64,000 nt of DNA from Pontederia crassipes. Taxonomy: Eukaryota; Streptophyta; Magnoliopsida; Commelinales; Pontederiaceae. A program made the position numbers and the translations under genes. The stretch spans positions 42,745,909 through 42,809,908 of the forward strand of contig CM060184.1 in the NCBI GenBank assembly GCA_030549335.1. Direction: 5' to 3'. Below are positions 1 to 11,236 of the stretch, one piece after another. The notes under the pieces are model-generated. The model was not told where the DNA came from. It made no database searches and was given only the letters and a program-made list of their open reading frames with translations. Position 1 is the first letter of the stretch, and each line of letters opens with the position of its first letter.

Positions 1-340
1 AAATGTTTGCTCTCTTGAGATTCCAATCCTTTTAAAGTAAATGGATTTTGAAAGACATCATGGCCAGGTTGAATGGGACAGTTAATTGGTGTGTGGGTGG
101 TTACATAAATCCTACATATGTTTGTTTTCAATAACGGTGATTGCTTAACGATTGTTGTAACTGAAAGTTTTTCCAATGCTTATAGTTAAGATAATTAAGA
201 TAATATAATAACTTCATAACCTGTATAGTTCACTCCTCCACTACCTCACTCATTTTTTCCTGATTTTTAGAATTAGTATATTGCCACTCCACACATCTCT
301 CCATGAGTTACGGTTCACTCCTCCTCCACTACAACTTATA
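1..340. other. no gene recognised
   Basis: AT-rich spacer downstream of the minus-strand lipid-transfer-like pseudogene. I see no coding similarity, repeat structure or terminal inverted repeat in it. Confidence 0.5.
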
Positions 341-897
341 TTATTCCATATTTGTTTTAGTAACTTCCATCGTGGCCTTCCACTCTTCCATTGTGTAACT
401 TCCTTTTATTAATGCCTTATTTACCGTATAGATCACTATTTGGCATAAAAGTAATGCTTTATTTAACCTCTCTTCCATACCAACATTGTTCAACATCTTC
501 GGCATAGATGTGTTCATCATCTTCTTCTCCATCGAGTCTGGTGTCTTCGATTCGGCCTCAATAGGGACAACTTCACTTAAGTTTGCCTCATGTTCTACGG
601 CAACTCGACCCCAAGTCCCTCCTGGCTTCCAACTGCCATCTTCATCCTGTTCGTTGGCGGTGGCATTGAAGGCCATCATGACGTCTGGACTGACGAGGAG
701 CGAGCAGATGTAGGGCAGCTCCCTGTTTACCGCCTGCGTTAGCAGCATGTAGCATGTCGTCGGCGGAGTTGCTAAGTTCCTGCAGGTAACCTGCACATGG
801 TACAATGCCAAGGCACACGGCGGCAGTGACCCATTAGGACGTCGACCACCATCATCGACAGCATGGCTACCACCACCATCGCCATTGTGTTGGCCAT
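341..897 (-). pseudogene. non-specific lipid transfer protein-like pseudogene (LTPG-type)
   Basis: Read on the minus strand, an ATG at 897 opens a hydrophobic signal-peptide-like stretch (MANTMAMVVVAMLSMMVV). A frameshift near 815-835 moves the reading into the frame that ends at 341. That frame carries a block typical of GPI-anchored lipid transfer proteins: a TPPTTC segment, then a helix, then ELPYICSLL and an MMAFNAT stretch. The family fold needs eight cysteines. Here the CC pair reads CY and the usual PCxC reads PYIC, so at least two conserved cysteines are gone, and the region after the block (about 90 residues) does not resemble the family. Signal peptide and core lie in different frames, so I call it broken. 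It could be a diverged expressed relative with a different start, but the cysteine losses argue against that. The family assignment rests on motif recognition only. Confidence 0.55.
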
Positions 898-2341
898 CTC
901 AATCACAAACGATCAAATTAATTATTGAAAACAATCGTTGAAAACAAACATATATTTATGTAAATCTAAAAGAAGGATCCCTTCCACTTGTTAAAAGAAG
1001 ATTAAATCTAAAAGTTAGGACTAAATTGATTAGAAGTATGATTCTTTATTTTATTTTATGTCTAAATATAGAATTCTAATTTGATTAGGAGTAGGACTTT
1101 TTTTAATTAAATGACATAATATGCTATTTTTTCAAAAGTTATTATAAGTGGAGCAAATTCGACCCGGTTCCAGTCAGGTGGCTAAGTCCTCCGACCACCT
1201 TTTTTTCTTTTTCCTTTTTGAAATATTTTTTATTATTTACAAAAAATATTGTTTAATTCTTATTTAAAAACATAAAATAAGCTTTATAATAATTGGAATA
1301 TTATTTCCATTCATAAAATGGTTGCTTTGGACGTTTTAAAAAATGTTGAATCAAAGGTATGACTAAAAGTACATTAAAAAATTAAAATAAAGAATAAAAA
1401 AATGTCAAGTGATTAGGTCGGACAGGTAGATTTGGATTGAAAAATCTCAATACATACTCGGCACGAATCTCAATCAAGTTTGATCGGATCGACTCGATAA
1501 ATACTTCTAAATTATAATGATAAATTATTATTATCAATCTATATAAGTAAACCAGATTAATATAATTACATAGTCATATTTTAAATTTTACTTTCAAATT
1601 TTTTCATATTATGTCAATATTTTTTTAACAAAGTAGGTGACTTGATTAATACTTTTGCATGTAAAAAATTTAATAATTCTTAAAATCATAATATCATAAT
1701 TATAAAATAAATTTTTTATAATGTCCGAGCTTGACTTAGCACTAGTTATAATTATAAAAGACTATAGGATGAATTTATGATGGTCACTAAACTTCAACAT
1801 AGATTTTAAACATTTTTAACACCAAGATTAGAGGCAACTAAACTATGTTGTTTCCAGAATGTTGCATCATTGGAAGAAAAGGTTGTGACAAGGAAAAAAA
1901 AAAATGTAACACGGTGGAACTCACGAAAGGTATAATAGATAGAGATGGTGAGATGTTTAAGAGATATTTCAACTTCGTTTTCTTATCTGTCTTATTTGTC
2001 ATTTATTATTATGACATAAATGGTTTAATGGTTAAAGAGTAACATATTTTTTGAAAATAGCCCAAAAACTTGCTATCACGTAAATTGCAGATTACGAAGA
2101 CAATTTTCACAAAAGGAGAAGATGAAGATACAAAGGACAATACCATAAAAGGATAAAAATATTTAGGACTAAATTCCAAGAGTTTTGTGCAGCCAAAATG
2201 CAGATGATCTTTTCTATAAGCTAAAACCCAAAATGCAACTAATCTTTTCTAGAAGCTGAAACGAGCAAACACTTGAGAGTGTTGTGTTGTGTTGTGTAGT
2301 CAAAGTGCAGCTTGCATCAAACCTTTGACATCCCAAGGGTA
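898..2341. other. AT-rich intergenic region, no gene
   Basis: Strongly AT-rich with many short A/T runs. The only open frame of note (1845-2042, +) is short, rich in lysine and aromatic residues and has no recognisable domain, so I do not call it a gene. Confidence 0.5.
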
Positions 2342-3414
2342 CTAGTACGCCCTGATGATAGTTACGTTAAATTCAACAGGGGCTACCAGTTCAAATGCAC
2401 AGTAATCTCCGATCTGGAGATTGTTATCACGTGCAAAAGCAACCCAACCCGCAGAGAAAATATTTCCTTTTCCTGATGGAATACACTTAACTGACCAAAT
2501 ATTGCCATCCGAATCCCCAAGGTGCATCCATGTCTTTCTTGTGGGAAGATGTGCTCTTGAGAACTCAGTAGGCAACCGCTGCAACCAGCAAAACATGAAT
2601 CAGGAACATGAAATAGTGGTGTTCGGCCCAAGTAACTTAGAAACAACTCAAAAATGTCTAAATATCTTAAGATTCTTATAACAGATTGAGAAAAAGAACG
2701 CTCAGAAAGATGTTATGAACTTAGCTGAAATTCCTTGGTTATTCTGTAATGTCGCTTCCATAGGATTATTTACTTGGAACACATTCCTTAATCGAGATCA
2801 TTACTTGGTGATGTTCCTTGTCTATTTTGCAAAGATTTTTTCTGTACTTAGTTCAAGACAAATCCACTTGCTAATATATCAAAGTAATTTTTGTAGGAAA
2901 ATCACAACAATTTGTATATTGCACTATTTAAAGCCTTTGATAATGATAATGGTCAATCGTTCTCTGAAGAAGAAAAAATAAAAAATAAAAAAATAAAGGC
3001 TACTAACAAGATCCAAAAGCTTTTTCATGGACCTTACCTGGCTTAAAGCCTGCAGGTTTTTAACACCTAATAAACAGAATGTGACAGTAAACTATTCATC
3101 TTAAAATCACTAAAGACAATTACATCTTGCTTGCATGAAAGTAACATGTCAAGCATTTCTCTTCAGTTGCAAAGGCTAAACCTTTTAAACTTAGTATTGT
3201 GCATGTTTTGCTGCTCATGGAAGCTACTAAGTTGATAACAGGGTATATATAAATAGTTCGCTAACCAGGATGTAGGGCGAGACTATTGCGCTATGGAACA
3301 TCCGTGAGACGAAATACGGAAATGTAGAAAGTAATGGGATCGGATCTTCATGATTCCCCAGCTCTTTTCTAATCTGATGTTGCCTCGTGCTGTAGTCACC
3401 AGAGTGCTTGACAT
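2342..3414 (-). CDS. B3 DNA-binding domain gene, two 3' exons (partial)
   Basis: Two minus-strand exons together make a plant B3 domain of the REM / Os03g0620400-like type, a nuclear DNA-binding fold. Exon 1 spans 3414-3266: an acceptor AG precedes 3414 and a GT donor follows 3266. It is open throughout and encodes a charged linker followed by FPYFVSRMFHSAIVSPYIL. Exon 2 spans 2578-2342 and follows a TTTTGCTGGTTGCAG acceptor. It begins RLPTEFSRAHLP and holds IWSVKC, a GWVAFARDNNL segment and GDYCAFELV, ending with the stop TAG at 2344-2342. The junction is phase 0 (CTG then CGG), so the domain reads continuously. Only the C-terminal B3 domain is found. Exon 1 enters in phase 1, so at least one more exon lies at higher coordinates; I could not find it and the solo LTR at 4149 may lie inside or beyond the gene. 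Partial or truncated; expression unknown. Confidence 0.6.
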
Positions 3415-4148
3415 CTGAATAACACGTTTAATTTAGTAGATCTGAATCCATTAAGTGAAACTATATTTAGATTAAATTACAAAGAAGCAACACAAAAAAT
3501 GTGACTGCCATGAAATTACATCACCTGATCCTTGTGTGTATTAAATGTATAGAGTACATATTGATGGAACATGTAAAAGATGGTGGAAAGAGCCACAGAA
3601 ACGCCACATCAGTGCTTTAGGTTCTACTTGGCAACATATAAATATTGCACTACAAAAGTTCGATTCGTATGCAGTATATGGTTCCTTACTGCAAACAACA
3701 TAAATTTCTATCCAATGATGATTAATTTTGATTCCAGCAACGTAAGTAACAATATACATGTCTTCACCGTAAAAGTAAGAAAACATATACACGCATATAT
3801 TTATATACTTAAATTTTAACTGCTTAATTTGGCATGTTCAAACATTACTGTTCTGAAATTAAATTGACAAGAATAACTCAATTGGTTGAACTGATTAAAT
3901 CCCAAACTCCATTAGAGTACTTCCTTCACCCCTGAACTTTCTTATTTATTTCTTATATATTAGGCCTCAGCCTCCCTGTTGACACAGGAAAAAAATTACA
4001 TGGAATTATTGTATGATTTTTGTGCTGAATTGTATGGCAGGCATGGTGAAAATTAAAGGAGAAATTAAACCTTTAATGTATGTATGTATATTTCTCGGAA
4101 ACAAAAGTTCTAATGCCAACAATGGTATGTGAGTTCCTAAGTGTCTTT
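3415..4148. other. no exon recognised; upstream of B3 exons
   Basis: Should contain the missing 5' part of the B3 gene if that gene is intact, but neither strand shows a convincing exon. The open frames here (about 80 codons at 3541-3819 on both strands) have no domain similarity. Confidence 0.4.
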
Positions 4149-4599
4149 TGTTGGAGCACAATTTTATGCTCTATATAATTATATTTTAATTATACAAAAC
4201 TCAAAATATTAGAATTATATTTAAAATGTCAAAAAAGTTTAAATAGAACTGAGTTACTTCATGCATTAAGTTTTCGATTAATATTTGTTTATGTTCCACA
4301 AGATTTATATTAATGAGTGAATATAAAAATTATAAGTAGTTCTCTTATCTTTGTAGAGAATCAAATATTATCTCATTTGGATACTGATGTGAAAAGTTAT
4401 GTATAAAAGAGTAAAGGCCTAAAGCGTTTCATTTGAATTGGATAACTTTGTATACTGAACTTTGAATTAATATTTTGCCTACGATCTAATTGGATTTTGG
4501 ATGAATATCAAAGTTGTAGAGAATTATGTTAGCTTTTCATAGAATTAAAAATTATCTCATTTGAATAACTGTGTAAAATATTATGCTTAAACTAGTACA

Positions 4600-4830
4600 G
4601 GGTGGTCGACCTGTCGGCTAGAATATCGGTCGACCGGTCAAGCATATCGGTCAATCGGTTAGCGCAGAAAATGCTCAGTTTCAACAAACAGAATATTGAG
4701 ACTTACCGGTCGACCGGTTGGTAGACCGGACAGTGAAGAATTCACACAACAGTCATATTTTTCAAAAAGAAAGTGTACCGGTCAAACGATGGGGCAAAAT
4801 GGTCGATCGGTGAGCACACAAAATGCAATG
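4600..4830. repeat. array of GGTCGACCGGT-like palindromic words in solo LTR
   Basis: Several degenerate copies of a word around CGGTCGACCGG recur within 230 bases. The best is ACCGGTCGACCGGT at 4705-4718, a perfect 14-base palindrome. The words are separated by unrelated AT-rich sequence, so this is not a simple tandem satellite. Confidence 0.6.
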
Positions 4831-5471
4831 TAACGATCATATTTTGGCCTCAAACTTAGGAAACAAGTTCCAGCGGATAAATGGAGTTAAGAAAGCTATA
4901 ATAGAGGACCCAAATGTGCAGGAATGATCAAGACTTCAAAAAAAAGTGGGAAAAACATTATGAAGTTCATTTGAGCTCCAAGTTACAAATTTTTTATTTC
5001 TTCTTTCTCTCTTCTCTTATTATGAGTTTGATATTGTAAAAGAGAGAAATATTTTTTTCTTATAAATTTGGGTGTGAGATCATGTTTAGAAAAGGTTTTA
5101 TCTCACATCTTGAGCTAGAGAAAAGTTAAACTTCCTAGGAGGAGAGGTGCACCTTACCTCTCAAAGCAGAAAAAAAGTGGTGTGGTGTAAAAGATTTCTT
5201 CCTTGCCCATTTGGAATGAAGGAAGGGTGCTTAGTAAAATCTCTGACGGCCTCGAGGTCGAGAAGTCAGGGTGGGGACATACGCTAAGTTGTGGCCGAAT
5301 CTCATCAACAAATCGCCTTGCGTTTTTGTGTTTGTCTTTTTCTCTCCTTCTTCCTATTTCATTATGCATGTGATATGATTGCTTTTGTGTTGGATTGAAT
5401 ATTAACGAATCGATTTTAAGCTTCCGTGATAATTTTAGTAAAATTGATTTTTTTGGTTTAGCACCAATGCA

Positions 5472-5491
5472 CCCCCCCCCCCCCCCCCCCC
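5472..5491. repeat. poly-C tract
   Basis: A run of 20 C near the 3' end of the solo LTR. Homologous LTRs in plants usually carry a shorter C run here, so this is probably a slippage expansion. Confidence 0.8.
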
Positions 5492-5525
5492 TCTTTTTCT
5501 TAGTGTCTTGTGATCCTACACCTTT

Positions 5526-8022
5526 GGGTAAAGGAAGCATTGTGTTTCTAAGACCTAACTAAAAATATCATATGATAAAATATGATGAAAATGAAGGTAA
5601 TCCTCAAAATGTCATATGACAATACAAAAAAGTTAAGGTGATGTCAAGAATGTTGTGATGCAAAGAAGAAAGCATAACATGGTAAGTACTTTAATAGTAC
5701 TATTGCTCATATGATGATTGATATATGATGATGTTATTCCATGCTTATGATGTACTGATGTTTATTCTCACATATTTTCATGATGAAGTAAATGATGTTA
5801 TATGATGTGGTTCATTGCAGCCATGACCTTTACATACTCTAATTAGAAAATCTTGCACCCTGGTCCATGCAAGTAATTACATATACTCTTTGACTATATT
5901 CAGCATGCATTCCAATTTTGTTTCTCTATTTTTTCATGCATGAATATGTGTTTTATTGTTAGTTTTTGACTTTATAATTTTAACCACACCAATTCTATAA
6001 AAATAAGAATTCTATTTTTTTGGAATGGAATACTACTAACTCTTGTTTTCTTTGTATTTGCAATATCCCTAAGTCCTAAAGAGCTTTGGTGGTGAAGAGC
6101 CTTGGAGAGAGATGTCACTTCCAATGAATAGGGCACAATTATCTAGAAAGGCAATAAGTGCGTCACTTGGGCATATGATGTCACGTCCTTCCTTGGAGAG
6201 AGATGTAGCTAGAACAGAAAACTACTTGACACGTGTGCAGATTCCTTTTGGCATGCACTAAAACCTTCCTCCAATTGGAAAGAGGGGCAAAAGCAGGCAA
6301 AAGAGTTAGGTGAACAAAGGGCACAAAACCCTAGGGTATAACAAGAGAAGGGAAGCATCCAAAAGGGGGATTCGAACAATTTCATCTAGAAAGAAGACGT
6401 TGAGGAAGAGGATTCAACAACTGCATCCTTTTATTATTTTTTCTTTTCCTCTTTCCTATCTTAGCAATCATAAACATTGATGCTAAGTCATCTTTATGTA
6501 TGAGTAGTTAATCTAGGGTTAGAAATTTGTGGATGGAAATTGTTTCTTGTTATTATTATTTTTTATCTTTATGTCAAAGCTATGATAATTATTCCATTAA
6601 TATTTCTTCGCTATTTTTTATGTTCCCTTTTTTTTGTTATGAGGAATTATTCTTGTTATTGATCACATGCTTCTTGCCCAGGAGGGTGCTCATATTCCTC
6701 AACATTGATCCAAAATCAAGAGGTCGAACCAATGTTGTGTTACATTAAGAAGAAGTAATGAGATTAGGTGACTTCATTTCTTGTTTACTATTTTTCCAAT
6801 GTTAGTTTCTGCTATTTGAGTGTTCTGAATTTTTAAACATCCATCACCCTTACACGAGGGGGTAATCTTATTTCTCAATCACAGCATACAAAACGAGAGA
6901 TGGGGTTGTGGCATAATTGTGTGAAAAAGGGTGATTTACGGTTAGTGCCATTGGTAAGGCCAGGAGGTGAATCGGAGATATTGCTCTATTTTGATTTTGA
7001 CCTAGTCATCTCTATCCAAGAGAAACAATCTATGCTACCGAGAATTAGTATGTGTCAGAGAGGTTGGCTAAGTTTCAGTTTATAACAAAAGAGATACCCA
7101 AGTCCCAAGTCCGATCGTAAGGTGATACCAAGAGGTGACCCCACATGGATACCTGACATGGTGATCCACTTTTAATTTTGTGAGAACGTGATGGATATTT
7201 TCTAGGTGATGCTTTCAGTCTTGAGAATTCTAGAGTCGTTAGACACAAAATTGAAATGGTTCCAGAAGGTGATTGTCACGAAAGGGGAATCATCAATGAG
7301 TGAAACCATCTGCTGGTACCTTTTCTAATCTTCATCGGTTTGAGAAATAATTTTTAAAAACAATCCCTATGTACTGATGTTCATTTCCACTACTTTTCAT
7401 CTTGATCTTATTTTTGTCTTTCTTTCTTGTTCTCTACTTATATTAAATATTCATAAAATTGAGTAATTTCATATACTATAAATTGAGCTTAATAGTAGTT
7501 TACTTTCTTATTTATAATGACATCCTTAGGTATGAATTTTTCTCTCTTTTCAGAATTAATCTAGTGTGGGTGTTTGTCTTTGTTACCTTGGATCGAACCT
7601 CTAGTACTATAGTGATGTTATGCGCTTGCAACCTCGACTTGTGTGCTGAGAATTTTATAAAATTTTAAAACTTGAAACTTTTTGTCAAGTGAGATTACTT
7701 TCACAAGTGGGAGCACTTTATGCCTTCAGGGCAACATGGTCTCGAAATCACCTGGCTTCCACTTTGGATTTTGGTTATTCTGGATTTTAAAGCCTTGCAG
7801 TAAAAATTTCAAATCAAGTTTTTGGCACCAATTTTGAAGAATATAACACTCGATTTCTTAGCTTTGATTTTTTGTGAGATTTATTGAACCATGTTATCAT
7901 TCGGCTGTGTATAATTTACGTCACCCCTGATTTTGTTATTTAAATTCTCTTATGTTTTCTTCCGTGTTAGTTTCCTTTATAGCATTTTATGTTTTATTGC
8001 TCTGTGAATATTTTTTTCCTTA
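5526..8022. other. unassigned, probably leader/LTR remnant of the Athila-like element
   Basis: Between the solo LTR and the gag remnant. No LTR boundary, target duplication or primer site could be fixed. Open frames at 6527-6748, 6900-7085 and 7459-7668 have no recognisable domain. Position suggests it includes the long 5' leader of the Athila-like element that continues at 8023. Confidence 0.35.
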
Positions 8023-9400
8023 TTGAAATATGGCTTTACACTAACCTGCAAACTCTTTTTGTATGTCAAGTCGGTTAAGTACAATAGTAAGGAGGTAGCC
8101 CCACTTGAGATCTATTTGGACTTTGATACTGGACTAGAGACAAATCTCAGGAGACAAAGAAAAGCTCAAAGAGAATTGAGACAACATGGTAGAAAGGCCA
8201 ACATTTCTATCATGGCGTGCTTAGACCACTCCAAGAATTCTACACACTCGCGGCAGTAGGAATCACAAAAGGAAGTTTGAGACCTGCCAATCATTTTCTA
8301 TTTAATCCAGCCCTAATCACTATAATAGGACAAAATCAATTCGTTGGATTACCACATGAAGATTTGAATTAGCATTTGATCACTTTATATGGTGATATGT
8401 GACACTTTTATATGTAATGAGGTTACCGGTGATGTTGTTTGACCACACCAATTTCCATTCTCTTTGCGAGATAGGGCCAAGGCATGGATTAGATATGTCC
8501 AGCCAAACACGATCTGCGCATGGGATCAACTGGTGACATCCTTCTTGTCAAGATTCTTTCCACCAGACGAGATTGCAGAAATGAGAAATCAGATCATTTC
8601 ATTACTACAATGGAAGACTGAAGCCATTCACGAATCATGAGAGAGATTCACAGATATGTTCAGAGTATGTACATACCACATTTTTCAAAAGTAGATGATT
8701 GTTCAAACATTCTACAGTGGGCACAATCCAAAAGTTGCATCGACTTTGTATCTGAGGGCACTTTTATGGTGAGGAATGCCAATGAGGGATATGACGACCA
8801 AGAAAATGGCTCTAAACTACAAAAAATGAAAGCACAATAGAGTGAATAGAGCTAAGATCCAAGAAGCAAAGATCCCAAAAGCTAAAAATTTGGACCAATT
8901 TACTTTTTGAGTGGAAAGTATTGTTCAAAAGGCAGTGGAGAAGAGCAATCTGAATTTCAGTACCCCCACAACATCAAATGTGTTTGTAGCTAGGTGCAAC
9001 TTATGCATGTCTCCTTTTCATGTTATTACCACCTACCGAAGACTAACTTACTGAAGAACAAATTAATGTCAGTTCCTTATGGGCAAAAATCAGAACAACA
9101 ACAATCAACCCCCATATAATTTAGGGCCATTCTGGATCAAGAACCAAATGCACCCTTATTTCTATTACCAAATATCACATTTCAAGCAAAAATCTCAAAA
9201 TCAACAAACCTCAATGTCAACAACATCAATAATCAAGCAAACAATCAGCTCTGCTCGCACATCAACAACAGCTATGCTTCCTCTTGCCCAATCACATGGT
9301 CAAGTAATCCACCTCAGGAGAAGTCAAATTTGAAGCATATGCTGGAAAACTTGATGAAGCAGCAAGAGGTTTAGAATGAGTCCATGAGACAATCTTTGCA
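8023..9400 (+). pseudogene. Athila/Tat-like Ty3-gypsy gag remnant
   Basis: The first part (8023-8259) resembles the N-terminus of Athila-type Gag, with an acidic start followed by an Arg-rich RRQRKAQREL stretch. Around 8300-8420 an FVGLPHEDLN segment matches the conserved start of the retrotransposon Gag domain, interrupted by stops. From about 8452 the core reads FPFSLRDRAKAW, then TICAWDQLVTSFLSRFFP, then EMRNQIISLLQW, the hallmark of Retrotrans_gag, ended by a TGA inside the usual E-x-W-x-R-F segment. The remainder to 9400 is Asn/Gln-rich, as in the Gag C-terminus. There are several stops and frameshifts, so it cannot make a full Gag. It continues into the protease remnant downstream. Confidence 0.65.
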
Positions 9401-9759
9401 AAGTTTGAAGGTTTGTAGGTTCACAATAAAATCCTATAGAATCAGATAGCTCAACAAGTCGCTCCTACCTCAAGATCACCAAGGATTTCTTGGGCAGTCC
9501 AAACGTGGAGGAGCAGGAGTAGTGCCAATCCATCTCATTACAAGTGGAAAGCAACTTGAAGGCCCAAAGACTCTCGAAGCTTATCCTATGGATGAAATGC
9601 AATTTGATAGAGCTCATGAAGGTAGTACTACTAAAGAAGCATGAGAATAAAGGCATAATCAAGAACAAGAAGTGGCACCTCAACCCTCTAAACCAGCAGT
9701 AAAGGACAACCCTATAACCTTCAAAGGTTGACGAAGGCCCATAATGAGCAACAGATCCT
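9401..9759 (+). other. degenerate gag-protease linker
   Basis: Polar, Gln- and Lys-rich translated sequence with stops, consistent with the variable spacer between Gag and protease in Athila-like elements. No domain is recognisable. Confidence 0.35.
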
Positions 9760-10330
9760 AAATTCATGAAAATTTTGAAGAAGTTGCACGTTAGCATCCC
9801 TTTTGTTGAAGCGATCCAGCAAATGCCTCCCTATGCAAAATTTTTAAAAGGCATTTTTTAAGAAAAAGAAAATAAAGTTGGATATTCAGGAACCATAGCC
9901 TTAAAGTGTCGTCATCAAGAACTAATTACTCCCCAATTTGAAGGATCCAGACAATTTCTCCATTCCATGTGAGATAGAGAACCTAAGACTCAGCATAACT
10001 TTGTGCGACCTGAGGGCTAGTGTGAGTCTTATACACTTTTCTATGTGCAAACAACTAGGAGCCGGAAAGGTAAAATCCACCAACATGATTATGTAATTGC
10101 CAGATAGGTCCATCAAACATCATTAAGGGATATTAGAAGACATATACATCAGAGTTGGGAAGTTCTTCGTCGCAATAGATTTTGTGGTGCTAAACATGGT
10201 GGAAGATAGTAATACACCCATAATCCTTGGAAGACCATCCTAGCCACATCAGGTACCATAATTGATGTCAAGAATGGAAGATTATCATTTTAGTTGGGGA
10301 AGAAAAAATTGAGTTCAATCTATCCAAAGC
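9760..10330 (+). pseudogene. Athila-like aspartic protease remnant
   Basis: Starts with IPFVEAIQQMPPYAKFLKG, a conserved pre-protease segment of Athila-like polyproteins. After a damaged stretch it continues with FSIPCEIENLRL, then the flap and catalytic region CDLRASVSLIHFSM, then LPDRSIKHH, VAIDFVVLNM and PIILGRPS. The catalytic triad normally reads D-x-G-A; here Gly is replaced by Arg (DLRAS), and in-frame stops occur before LPDRS and after SIKHH. The product would be an inactive retropepsin. It is separated from the usual reverse transcriptase: the following 500 bases have only weak similarity and then the G-rich repeat begins. Confidence 0.6.
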
Positions 10331-10815
10331 AATGAAGCATTCGAGCTGTGAGGATGTTAGTGAAGTTGAAGATGTGTTAGACCCCATTTGTTGAATCTCA
10401 TATTGTTGCAAGACCTCTTCACAAATTCCTCATTGGATATGAAGAGTCTCTGACTCTTCTGGACGACCATTCATTGTTGTGAAAGGAAATACTAGAAATC
10501 TTGAATCAAGAGGAGACCACTTAAAAAGAGCATTCATACACCATGTCGTCAAGTGACCTCATCCATACATCTGACCCCACTTTAGAAGTTGAACCACAAC
10601 AAGTGTCTGAGATTCAGGCCGAGTTACCCCAAACTCATAAGGCCCTCAGGTAGAGATGGAACATCTTTCATTTATCCTCGGGTATGAATTTTTTAGACCC
10701 GACTTTACTTGTCCAGTTAAAGTAAATTCCACGGAGCCCGAGCAAACTGCCCAATGATTGGAGCTTTTGCAAAAATATAGGAAAGCAATTGGCTACATGA
10801 TGGACGACATGAGAT
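10331..10815 (+). other. protease-RT linker remnant, truncated
   Basis: Translated fragments such as FNLSKAMKHSSCEDVSEVEDV resemble the linker after Athila protease, but stops are frequent. Reverse transcriptase, RNase H and integrase are absent, so the element was truncated here. Confidence 0.35.
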
Positions 10816-11090
10816 ATTGTGAGGGGAGTCAGATGAGGAGGCAGGGTCAGAGGAGGAGGCGGTCAGGTCGTCAGAGGAGGCCGGAGGGAAGGTCAGATGA
10901 GGAGGTGGAGTCAGAGGAGGAGGAGCCGGGGTCGGTCGGCGACGGTCGGAGTCAGAGAAGAAGGTCGGAGGTGGGGGTCAAAGGATGAGCCAGCGGAGTC
11001 GGACGATTTCACGGCGGTCAGGTCACAGGAGGAGGTCAGAGGAGGCATCGAGGAAGTTGCCAATGGTTGTAGACATCGACATCGTCGGTG
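10816..11090. repeat. G-rich GGTCAGAGGAGG-type degenerate tandem repeat
   Basis: A purine-rich plus strand with repeated words such as GGTCAGAGGAGG and GTCAGATGAGGAGG at irregular 15-30 base spacing. The overlapping frames encode Arg/Glu/Gly-rich low-complexity peptides with no domain; I treat them as by-products. Confidence 0.55.
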
Positions 11091-11236
11091 TAGATGTTAG
11101 TTGCAGTCATCGGCATCATCGTCGTCAATGTCGAAGGTAAAAAAGGCACAATAAATAGTAAAGAGGGAAGAACTAGGGATTTAAGGTAAGTTTTTAGCGT
11201 CGCAATATATCGCGGCACTAATTGCACACTGATTCG

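Larger units (their letters stand above)
4149..5520 (+). mobile_element. solo LTR, probably Copia-type
   Basis: Begins TGTTGGAGCACAA and ends CTTGTGATCCTACA after a poly-C tract, the ending common in plant Copia LTRs. The flanking pentamers are TCTTT (4144-4148) and CCTTT (5521-5525), a target duplication with one mismatch. No tRNA primer site follows the 3' end, so it is a solo LTR and not a 5' LTR. Its last 400 bases match the reverse complement of 11237-11560, showing that a second member of the family lies there in the opposite orientation. The left half contains repeated GGTCGACCGGT-like words (4600-4830). Confidence 0.65.

Noticed and set aside
5154-5540. 128-codon minus-strand frame with poly-Gly
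   Set aside because: Reads through the poly-C tract at the end of a solo LTR; no similarity to a known protein.
10758-11100. Arg/Glu-rich plus-strand frames
   Set aside because: Low-complexity products of a purine-rich repeat in two overlapping frames; no domain.
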